Part shown: one piece after another, positions 24,600 through 34,700 of the stretch
Numbering within the stretch: position 1 is the stretch's first letter
Layout: every line of letters begins with the position of its first letter
NCBI GenBank assembly: GCA_947056845.1
Contig: CAMSCJ010000005.1
Location: forward strand, 38,251 to 102,250
From: an uncultured Mycoplasmatota bacterium
GTDB lineage: Bacteria; Bacillota_I; Bacilli_A; RF39; UBA660
Direction: 5' to 3'
Length of the DNA: 64,000 nt
Translations under genes and position numbers: made by a program
Notes under the pieces: model-generated
Databases searched by the model: none
Seen by the model: only the letters and a program-made list of their open reading frames with translations
What the model was told of the DNA's origin: nothing

Positions 24600-27329
24600 A
24601 TGAAAAAAGTATGTATGTGCCTAGCCTTAACGCTAGGTCTTTTAGTTGGCTTTACTGTTAATGCTCAAGCAGTAAGTGCAGCAACTTTAACAAAAACAAA
24701 ATCGGGCTATTATTATGACCGAGCAAGAGCAGATGGAACTGACCATCATTCTTGGTATTTTATGCAATATGAAATGGATGGCGAAGTATCATATTGTATC
24801 GAGCCAAATATTCCAGAGGGAACTACTTATAATCCCGGAAGTTGGGAAGCAACTGGACTTCCAAATGAAATTAAAGAAAGATTATTGTTAATTGGTTACT
24901 ACGGATATACTTATCCCGGACACCAAACATTACAATATCGTGCTGCTACACAAGGAATGATATGGGATATTATCATTGGTCACGGAGCAAACACAACTTT
25001 CTCAACAGAAAGATGGGGAGCAGGTACTAACTTTGATGTGTCAGCAGAAAAAGCAGAAATCAATAGACTAATTGAACACCATTATGATAGACCAAGTTTT
25101 GATGGTGGTGTATATAAAGCACAAGTAGGAGAAACAATTACACTAACAGATACTAACAATGTATTAGGAAATTATAGTGTAAGTGTAAGTGGTGCTGAAT
25201 ATAGTGTTAATGGAAATACACTAACAATTAAACCTACAAAAAGTGGAAAAATTGATTTAACTTTAACAAAAAATATGCCTTATGCTAGTGGCTATAAGTT
25301 ATTTGTTGGTAATGAAATTCAAAATATGTTCGTTCCGGGAACAACTGATCCAGTTATGGCAAGAGTTAGAGTAAATAGTTATACAACACCAGTAGAGGGC
25401 TATAAACAAGATAACGAAACTGGAACTGCACAGGGACAAGCAACTTTAAAGGGTGCTGAATACGGTATATACGAAACTGCAACAGGAAGATTAGTAACAA
25501 CTGTTGTTACAGATGAAAACGGTTACTTTAAAAGTGACGCAGTATTATCTTGGAATGACTACTATTTACAAGAAATCAAACCAAGCGAGGGTTACGAATT
25601 AGATAAAACTCGTTATAATGTAGATGTAAAAGGAAAAGAATCTGCAAGAGTAGATGTTGTAGAAAAAGTAATTAAAAACTATATTTCTATCTTAAAACAA
25701 TATGAATATGTTGAGGGAGAAACAAAATTCTTAAATGCAGAAAAAGGTATTACTTTTGAAATCTACTTCCCAAATGGAAATAAATTTGATGAAATCACAA
25801 CTGATAAAAACGGTTATGCTTCTCTTAATTTGCCATACGGTGTATGGAAGTTCCATCAAGTAAATACAACAACAGGCTTTGAAAAAATTTACGATTTTTA
25901 TGTAACTGTTAGTGAAACAAGTGAAAAAGAGCAATATTATAATATTCTAAATAACTCTTTGACTGCTTATTTACAAGTAAGAAAAGTAGATGAAGAAACT
26001 GGAAAGACTATCGCTATTGCAGATACAACTTTCAAGATTTTTAATGAAGATACTAAACAATATGTATCACAGTTTGTAGGTGGTAAAGTAATTAGTGAAT
26101 TTAAAACTGATGAAAATGGTATTTTAGTAACACCTTTAAAATTAGTTGCAGGAAATTACAAACTAATTGAAGTGTCTGCTCCGAATGGCTACTTAAAAGA
26201 CAAAAATGGCTTGAAATTCACTATTGGAAATGATACACACTATAACTACACAACTTATGGAGCATTTATCACAGTAACTTATAAAAATACTCCTATTAAA
26301 GGACAATTAGAGATTTATAAAGTTGGTGAAGATTTAGTTATCAAAGATGGCGAATATGTTTATGCCAAGAAAAAACTAAGTGGAGTAACTTTTGAAATCT
26401 ATGCTGAAGAAGATATTAAGTCCTCTGATGGAAACCATTTATATTACAATAAAGGCGACAAAGTAGATACTATCGTTACAGATGAAAACGGCTATGCTAA
26501 AACAAAGAAACTTCCACTAGGAAAATATTATCTAATTGAAGTAAAAACACAAGATGATTATATTCTTGATGGAAATAAACACTATTTCACATTAAAACAA
26601 GTTGATGATGAAACTCCAGTTGTTTATGAATCATATAGTGCTTTAAATTATCTTAAAAAGGCTACTATCGAATTTACAAAAACTGATCTAGTAAATGGAG
26701 ATGTTATAGCAAACACTATCATTGAAATCTATACAGATAAAGATGAACTGATCTTTACTGGAAAAACTGATAAAGATGGTAAAATCGTTATTGATGATTT
26801 AAAAGTTGGAAAATACTATATTTTAGAAAAAGAGCCAAGTACAGGCTATGTAATTACAGATGAAAAAGTTTATTTTGAATTGAAAGAAAACGGAGAAATC
26901 GTTAAGGCTGAAATGAAAAATAAACCAGTAACAGGAACTCTTGAATTTACAAAAACTGATGTATCAACAGGAGAGCCACTTCCAAATACACTTATCGAAA
27001 TCTACAATGATAAAGATGAGTTAATCTTTAGTGGAAGAACAGACGAAAACGGTAAAATCACTATTCCAGAAATTCGTTATGGAAAATACTATATTTTAGA
27101 GAAAGAAGCACCAGAGGGCTACACACTTAATCCAGAAAGAATGTATTTTGAAATTCTTGAAGATGGAGGAGTTGTAAAAGCAACAATGACTGATGAAAAA
27201 GTAATCGTTGAAGTACCTAGTACAGGAATTACTGATTCACATTTTATTGAAATCGCAGGAGCATTACTTACTCTAGGTGGAATAGGAGTGATCGTTTATG
27301 TTAAAAAGAAAAAATCAAATCAAGAATAA
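24600..27329 (+). CDS. Cell-wall-anchored adhesin with thioester and SpaA-like domains
   Basis: A 909-residue surface protein. The signal peptide ends near residue 27. A thioester (TQXA) domain follows with Cys66 in SYCIEP and Gln118 in ATQGMIWDI, the pair that forms a thioester used for covalent attachment. About six SpaA/Cna-B-like repeats (GAEYGIYE, then GYFKSD types, with TFEIY and ENGYA signatures) run from about 270 to 865 and may carry isopeptide bonds. The end has VPSTG instead of LPXTG, a hydrophobic helix and KKKK. The sortase gene overlaps its end by 32 bases. Confidence 0.9.
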   Translation: MKKVCMCLALTLGLLVGFTVNAQAVSAATLTKTKSGYYYDRARADGTDHHSWYFMQYEMDGEVSYCIEPNIPEGTTYNPGSWEATGLPNEIKERLLLIGYYGYTYPGHQTLQYRAATQGMIWDIIIGHGANTTFSTERWGAGTNFDVSAEKAEINRLIEHHYDRPSFDGGVYKAQVGETITLTDTNNVLGNYSVSVSGAEYSVNGNTLTIKPTKSGKIDLTLTKNMPYASGYKLFVGNEIQNMFVPGTTDPVMARVRVNSYTTPVEGYKQDNETGTAQGQATLKGAEYGIYETATGRLVTTVVTDENGYFKSDAVLSWNDYYLQEIKPSEGYELDKTRYNVDVKGKESARVDVVEKVIKNYISILKQYEYVEGETKFLNAEKGITFEIYFPNGNKFDEITTDKNGYASLNLPYGVWKFHQVNTTTGFEKIYDFYVTVSETSEKEQYYNILNNSLTAYLQVRKVDEETGKTIAIADTTFKIFNEDTKQYVSQFVGGKVISEFKTDENGILVTPLKLVAGNYKLIEVSAPNGYLKDKNGLKFTIGNDTHYNYTTYGAFITVTYKNTPIKGQLEIYKVGEDLVIKDGEYVYAKKKLSGVTFEIYAEEDIKSSDGNHLYYNKGDKVDTIVTDENGYAKTKKLPLGKYYLIEVKTQDDYILDGNKHYFTLKQVDDETPVVYESYSALNYLKKATIEFTKTDLVNGDVIANTIIEIYTDKDELIFTGKTDKDGKIVIDDLKVGKYYILEKEPSTGYVITDEKVYFELKENGEIVKAEMKNKPVTGTLEFTKTDVSTGEPLPNTLIEIYNDKDELIFSGRTDENGKITIPEIRYGKYYILEKEAPEGYTLNPERMYFEILEDGGVVKATMTDEKVIVEVPSTGITDSHFIEIAGALLTLGGIGVIVYVKKKKSNQE

Positions 27330-27954
27330 GAAAGGTAGTAAGAGTCAACTAATTATAGTTGGCTCTTTACTTATCATTTTAGGAATTGGAGTAATCGGTG
27401 GGAAGTATTTATATAATTATTTCCAAACAAGAAATGAAGAACAGTTAATTGATACTTTTTTTGAAGAACAAAAAGAAATAACTGAAGATACTACTCCAGA
27501 AGTACCAGAAGAAAAAGAGATAAGTGAAACACCGAAACCTACTAACACCAAAATAAATTATTTTGCAGTAATTAAAATACCAAAAATAGGGTTAGAAAAA
27601 GGATTAGCAAGTAAAGGTAGTTATTATAACAATGTTAATAGAAATATACTTGTTCTTAATGAATCCGATATGCCAGATAAGGACAAAGGAAATGTTATTC
27701 TAGCAGGACACTCTGGAAGTGGAAGAACTGCTTATTTTAAAAATCTTCATAAACTCGAAAGAGATGATGAAGTAAGTATTTTCTATAATGGTAACGAGTA
27801 CAAATACAAAGTCGTTAATCAATATGACATTGAAAAAACTGGAACTGCTAATATTGTTAGAAATGCCGAAAAAAGTACACTAACTTTAATTACTTGCAGA
27901 CACAATACAAATAAGCAAATTATTTATATCTGTGAATTAGTAGAGAAAGTTTAG
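27298..27954 (+). CDS. Sortase (class B/D-like)
   Basis: A 218-residue sortase. One transmembrane helix (about 22-42) is followed by a Pro/Glu linker and the catalytic domain with His in LAGHSGSG and Cys in TLITC. The usual Arg 8-10 residues after Cys is not there: the aligned spot reads NKQ, and the only nearby Arg directly follows the Cys. It should anchor the VPSTG adhesin encoded just upstream. A GGAG ribosome site lies inside the adhesin gene. A hairpin (AGAGTCAACTA / TAGTTGGCTCT) lies in its first codons at about 27342. Confidence 0.85.
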   Translation: MLKRKNQIKNKKGSKSQLIIVGSLLIILGIGVIGGKYLYNYFQTRNEEQLIDTFFEEQKEITEDTTPEVPEEKEISETPKPTNTKINYFAVIKIPKIGLEKGLASKGSYYNNVNRNILVLNESDMPDKDKGNVILAGHSGSGRTAYFKNLHKLERDDEVSIFYNGNEYKYKVVNQYDIEKTGTANIVRNAEKSTLTLITCRHNTNKQIIYICELVEKV

Positions 27955-27965
27955 GAGGGATTTAC

Positions 27966-28199
27966 TTGGAAACAAAATATAATTTAAGTCAAATAACAAA
28001 GACTTTAGAAAAACTATTTGAAGCCGGATTCAATACAGATAAGAAAATCCTCGCTTTAAAACTAGAAGATTTAATGAAAATACCAAATCTTCAAAATAAC
28101 GAAACTATGATTATTATTGAATTTAAAAATGCCGTTAAAAATAAGAAAATCATTGAATTTTTAAGTGGCTATAAAGAGAAAGGAAAAGATGAAAAATGA
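27966..28199 (+). CDS. Hypothetical protein
   Basis: A 77-residue protein beginning with TTG, 5-6 bases after AGGAGGG. It is mostly helical and charged, with LEKLFEAGFNTDKKIL and LEDLMKIPNL. No family recognised. Its stop overlaps the next start (ATGA), so the two are translationally coupled. Confidence 0.6.
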   Translation: METKYNLSQITKTLEKLFEAGFNTDKKILALKLEDLMKIPNLQNNETMIIIEFKNAVKNKKIIEFLSGYKEKGKDEK

Positions 28200-28390
28200 A
28201 AACATTTAAAGTAGAAGCAAATATAAATGGTAGTATGATCTTTGAAGTAAAAGCCAAAAATCAAATTGAAGCACAAAGGCAAGTAGATGATTTACTTGCA
28301 GATACTTCTGTAAAAGAAGCAATATCTAAATATAAAGATAGTTTGACTTTTGAAACTACTATAAAAGAGCAAAAAGAAAGAGAAAGATAG
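28196..28390 (+). CDS. Hypothetical protein
   Basis: A 64-residue protein, VEANINGSMIFEVKAKNQIEA near the start, which looks like a small alpha-beta fold. The C terminus is KERER, produced by the ribosome-site sequence of the next gene (GAAAGATAGGAGG). No family recognised. Confidence 0.6.
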   Translation: MKTFKVEANINGSMIFEVKAKNQIEAQRQVDDLLADTSVKEAISKYKDSLTFETTIKEQKERER

Positions 28391-28402
28391 GAGGGTAATA
28401 TT

Positions 28403-28741
28403 ATGCCATATCAAAGAAGAATACCACCAGTTAAGGTGGATTTAAATATAGAAAAATTTAATTATCTAGTTGAAATGCTAACTAGATATACCACTACTGA
28501 TAATGAAAGAATTAAGGAACTTGCTACTAAACTGAAAGAAAAATTGTTGAGATACAGTATTCCACGAACTACTGAAGAACAAGAGGATTTTGTTGATGTT
28601 CGATTCTACCCAAATGAAGCGTCTGAAATTATTTATATGTTAGTTGCTAACGCAGAAGAAATACAAGTTGATACTAACTATTATGAAGTTCTTTTAAAGG
28701 TTAGAGATAAGCAAAAAGAAGCAAATCAAAATAATGATTAA
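28403..28741 (+). CDS. Hypothetical conjugative-element protein
   Basis: A 112-residue protein between the surface-protein genes and the large helicase gene. Features are IEKFNYLVEMLTRY and DVRFYPNEASEIIYML. It looks helical and cytosolic. AGGAGGG precedes the ATG. Family not recognised; the place is usual for small Tn1549-type accessory proteins. Confidence 0.6.
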   Translation: MPYQRRIPPVKVDLNIEKFNYLVEMLTRYTTTDNERIKELATKLKEKLLRYSIPRTTEEQEDFVDVRFYPNEASEIIYMLVANAEEIQVDTNYYEVLLKVRDKQKEANQNND

Positions 28742-28778
28742 AGTAAGAAAAATAAAAGAAAGATAAGGAGGTGAAATC

Positions 28779-31700
28779 GTGGCAAATAAATTAAGAAATA
28801 TAACAGAACTTTATTCTGATACTTTAAAAGATATTAGTACGAATCAAAGTGAGTGGTTATCATTTTTAGAGTGTGCTGCAATGAATTATAAATACTCTTT
28901 CTCCGATCAAGTTCTTATATATGCACAAAAGCCTTATGCTAGTGCTTGTGCCGAAATAGAAACTTGGAATAAGTCATTAAAAAGATGGGTAAACAAAGGA
29001 GCAACAGGAATTGCACTTCTTGCAGAAAACAATGGTAACACCTATTTAAGATATGTTTTTGATGTAAGTGATACAAATAGTAAGCACGGTAAAAATATTG
29101 TGTTATGGTCTGTTACAAAACCTTATGAAGAATATGTTATTGAAGCCCTAGAAAATAGATATGGCGAATTAGAAGATAACTCTAATATAGCGAGTGCTAT
29201 TATATCTAGTGCTAAAAATATGGTAGAAGATAACTTGCCAGATTATTTATCTAATTTAATGTATTTTAAAGAGAATAGTTTTTTGGAAGAACTTGATGAG
29301 TTAAATATAAAAACTATTTATAAAAAGGTATTAGAAAATAGTGTTGCTTATGTTATGCTGAAGCGTTGTGGAATAAATCCTAATGATTATTTTGATAAAG
29401 AAGATTTTAGTGATTTATTAAACTTCAATACTTATGACACAATAACAAGACTAGGTATGGCAACAAGTGATATTGCTGAATCTGGACTTCGTGAAATATA
29501 TAGCACAATAAAAAATGTGCGAACAAGTGAAATTGATAAAATTCACACATTTGATAATAATATACAAAACAATTATGATATAGATGATGGCAGGAATATT
29601 GCCGAGAGGAGTGATTTAGATGAAAGAAATAAGTTACAAAATGGTGGGCGATTATCAAATACCAGACCTAGTACCACCACAAGAAGAACAAGTAAATGGG
29701 AAATACGCATTGATGAGATTAAGCCACTTGAAGAAGAACGACAAGCCTTTATACACGAGCCTACTAATGCAAGGCAAACTATCACAACACTTGATGGAAA
29801 TTCAAACGACAGCCGAAACGAGAGTGGAACAAATGATGGAAGAAATGGCGAAACAGGAGAATATAACCGAAGAATTGAAAGCCAAAGACCAGATGAAGTG
29901 GATAGGCTCAATGAACAACTTGAAAGCGAGAGTAGAGGAAATAGTAACGAGAGAACTAATTTACAACTAGGATTTTATGATGATAGCGACCAAGCACATT
30001 ATATTGTTACAGATGAAAAAATCAATCAAATACTAGCCCAAGCCGAATTAAAAATATCTAAAAGTGAAATAAAAAGATATTTTGAAAATGAGCAAGACAG
30101 AACAAAACGAGCAGACTTTATTAAAAGTGCTTTTGATAATGTTTATACAGGTATTCTAATAAATGAAAAAATGTATGGATATAAAGCATTTGATAATGGT
30201 CTGCTTTTTTGGAAAGATAATTTTTTATCAACCGATACTAAAATATTAGTTAGTTGGGAAGATTTAACGGATCATTATGATTCAATGATACTTTTACACC
30301 AATTAAATTATAGAATGAAAAGACTTCCATCTGAAAAAGAACAATTATCTTTATTAGATGAAGAAAAAGACTTGCCAGAATTAGAATTTTCGCAAGAGTT
30401 TATAGATAAATATTTTCAAACAAAACATACTGAAACAAAGTATGCTATATATAGACAATTTCAAAGTAGTTTATCTACTACTGAAAATATAAACTTTCTT
30501 AAAAATCTATATGGTACAGGTGGAGCAAGTCATACTGTTAGAGGCTCTGGTATAGGTGTAGAATATGATTCCAAAGGTATCACTTTATATCGTGGCTATT
30601 TTGATGGAAGAAAAGAAACACTATTAAAATGGAACTATGTAGAAAAAAGAATAAAGGAACTAATCAAAATAGATAGATACCTTAATCCTAAAGAATTACA
30701 AGAATATCCTAATTGGCTAGAAAAAGAAACAGAGCGTATAGAAAAAATAGAACAAGAAAAAGAACATGATGAAGTAATAGAAACAACTGAAGATGTTGGT
30801 TATGATTATAGATACAAAATAGGCGACCAAGTATATATTGGTGCAGATAAATTTGAAATAATTTCAATAGATAATGATATTGTTAGATTATATGATTATC
30901 AATACCCATTATTTAATCAAGAATTTTCTTTTGATGAATTTGATAGAAAAGTAAGAGAAAATCCGTGTAATGACCATTTAAAGGTAGAGATTACTCCTAC
31001 CGAAGTAATAACAAAGCCTAATGAATATGGTGAGTTTAATGATGAAGTTGATTTAGTAGAGCATATTTTATCACTTTATGATATGAGTGATATTAAAGTA
31101 AATTTTGATTCTAATGAGAATATCGTTATTTATTCTGATGATATTGATTTAGAGGGATTAGAAGTTTATGATTTCCTTTTAAATGAGTTATTTGATTATA
31201 ACGAAGATGGCACAGTAGATTTAGTTGATAATCACGATATAGAAAGATTAAAAGAATATCGTAAGAAATATGAAACAAAAGTCGCAGATCAAGAAAAATT
31301 AGAGAGCGATTTAATTGGCAAAAATATAACTATTGGCGATAGAGAGTACACCATTGATAGTATCAATAATGATGTAGTATCGCTTAAAGATGTTACTTTC
31401 CAAAATGGTGTAGGTTTTCCTATCTTCCGTGATGAAGAATTAAGTAAAGTATTATCTATACTTGCTGAAAAAGAAATTGAACAGAAAAAGGAAACGATTA
31501 TACCTAATATTGCTAAAAAGCGAAGAAAACGAGTTACTACTTTTGATATACACCCAGAAATTAAAAATGAAGATAGAAATAACTTCCATATTACAGATGA
31601 TTTACTAGGTGTTGGTAGTGATCGAGAGAAATTTAATCGTAATTTAGCAGCAATTAAAGTATTAAAACAATGCGAAGAAGAAAATCGTTTTGCTACTCTA

Positions 31701-34700
31701 GAAGAACAACAAATATTATCACAGTATATTGGTTGGGGTGGCTTATCACAAGCATTTGAAGAAAATAATAGTTCTTGGGCAGACGAACATTTAAAACTTA
31801 AAAATGTTCTTGATGAAGAAGAATATAGGTCTGCAATGAGTTCTACAAGAACTTCTTTCTATACTCCTCCAGTAGTTATTCGTACAATGTATAAAGCACT
31901 TGAAAGTATGGGAATGAAAGATGGTAATATACTAGAGCCTAGTTGTGGAGTTGGTAATTTTCTAGGAATGATTCCAGATACTTTAAAAGACTGTAAGTTA
32001 TATGGAATAGAAGTTGATAGTATCTCTGGTAGAATTGCTAGGCAACTATATCAAAAGTCATCTATCGCAGTACAGGGTTATGAAAGTACAGAACTTCCAG
32101 ATTCTTTCTTTGATGGTGCTATTGGTAATGTTCCGTTTGATACGAATAAATTATTAGACAAAAGGTATGATAAGTATAATTTCCTTATTCACGATTATTT
32201 CTTTGCGAAAACTCTTGATAAGGTTAGACCAAATGGAATTATTGCATTTATAACAAGTAAAGGGACTTTAGATAAGGAAAATCCAAGTGTTAGGAAGTAT
32301 ATAGCACAAAGAGCCGACCTACTAGGAGCAATAAGACTTCCGAATAATACCTTTAAAGATAACGCAGGTACAAAGGTTACTTCTGATATTATCTTCTTAC
32401 AAAAGCGAGATTCAATAACAGATATAGAGCCAGACTGGGTATATCTTGATACTGATGAAAATGGTATCAAAATGAATAAATATTTTGTAGATAACCCAGA
32501 TATGATATGTGGTAATATGAAAATGGAATCTACTAGATTTGGTATGGATTCAACTTGTGAAGCAAGAGAAGATATATCACTAGAAGAACAACTTAACAAT
32601 GCTATTTCTAATATACACGCCGAAATAAAAGAATATGAGATAGATGATATAGGAGAAGATGAGGAAGATTTATCTATTCCTGCTGATTATAATGTTAAGA
32701 ACTTCTCATACACTATAGTAGATGATAAAGTCTATTATCGTGAAAATAGTAGAATGTATCCACAAGAATTGCCACTTACTACTGAAAATCGTATAAGAGG
32801 CTTAATAGAAATAAGAGAATGCGTAAGAACTTTATTAGAATTACAAACAGAGGACTTCCCAGAAGAAGATATAAAACAAGAGCAAGTAAAATTAAATAAA
32901 CTATATGATAGTTTTACTAAAAAATATGGTCTTATCAATAGCAGAGCGAATACCTCTGCTTTTTCTAATGACAACAGTTTTTATCTATTATGTTCTTTAG
33001 AGATACTAGATGAAAATAAAGAATTGCTTAAAAAAGCAGATATGTTTACTAAAAGAACAATTCTTCCTCATAAGGAGATAACAAGTGTTGATTCTGCAAA
33101 TGAAGCCTTAATTGTTTCTATCTCTGAAAAGGCTAGAGTTGATTTAGAGTTTATGCAAAAATTATGTGGGCTTGATATGGATAAAATGCTTTCGGATTTA
33201 GAGGGTGTTATATTCAATGTTCCAGAATATGGAGAGCCAAATAAATGGGTAACTGCTGATGAGTACCTATCTGGCAATATTCGTGAGAAATTGAAGATAG
33301 CCAAAGAGTTTGCTGAAGATGATCCTAGATTCAATATCAATGTAAAATGTCTTGAAGAAGTAATGCCAAAAGATTTAGAGCCACAAGAGATAAGCGTTAG
33401 ACTTGGTGCTACTTGGCTTCCTCCAGATGTTATAGATGACTTTATAACTTATCTTTTATCACCATCTTGGAATATTAGAGATAGTATAAAAGTGCATTTT
33501 ATGGAGAGTACAGCCCAATGGAATATTGAGGGTAAAAACTATGATAGAGGTAGTGTAAAAGCAAACTCCACTTATGGTACAGGAAGAATCAATGCTTATA
33601 AGATTATAGAAGAAACACTTAATTTAAAAGATGTTAGAATATATGATTATAATACTGATGAAAATGGCAGAAAAGTACCAGAGTTAAATAAGAAAGAAAC
33701 TGCTATTGCACAAGCAAAACAAGAGCAAATAAAAACTGCTTTTGATGAGTGGATATGGAATGATGTCGATCGTAGAGATAGATTAAGTAAAATCTATAAT
33801 GAAAAATTTAATTCTAATCGACCTCGTGAGTATGATGGCTCTCATATCAATTTTCACGGTATGAATCCAGAAATAACTTTAAGACCACACCAAGTAAATG
33901 CCATAGCAAGAATCCTTTATGGCAATACTAACACTTTATTAGCCCACGAAGTAGGAGCAGGTAAAACTTTTGAAATGGTCGCTGCTGCTATGGAATCAAA
34001 AAGATTAGGACTATGTAATAAGTCAATGTTTGTAGTACCTAATCATATCGTAGAGCAGTTTAGTTCGGAATTTCTACAACTTTATCCAAGTGCTAACATT
34101 CTCGTTACTACAAAGAAAGACTTTGAAACGGCTAACCGTAAAAAGTTTTGTTCTCGTATAGCGACTGGAGATTATGACGCAGTTATTATCTCTCATAGTC
34201 AATTTGAGAAGATACCAATGTCTGTTGAAAGACAAAGGATTATATTACAAAATCAAATAGATGATATAACTATGGGAGTTCAAGACTTAAAAGAGCATAA
34301 CGGAGAAAACTTTACTATCAAACAATTAGTAAGGTTACAAAAAAGTCTTGAAACTAAACTGGCTAAATTAAATGATACTAGCCGAAAAGATGATGTTGTT
34401 ACTTTTGAAGAACTTGGAGTAGATAGAATATTCGTAGATGAAGCACACTACTACAAAAACCTTTTCCTTTATACTAAAATGCGAAATGTTGGTGGTATAG
34501 CCCAAACAGAAGCACAAAAATCTAGTGACCTATTTATGAAGTGTAGATATTTAGATGAATTAACTGGAGGTAGAGGAGTTGTTTTTGCAACTGGAACTCC
34601 AGTAAGCAATTCAATGGTAGAACTTTATACTATGCAAAGATATTTACAGTACGCAGAGTTAGAGAAAAGAAACCTACAACAATTCGACGCTTGGGCTTCT

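Noticed and set aside
29573..29911. Reverse-strand frame of 112 codons opposite tnpV
   Set aside because: It is Ser-rich, has no ribosome site and mirrors the two + strand genes that are recognisable there.
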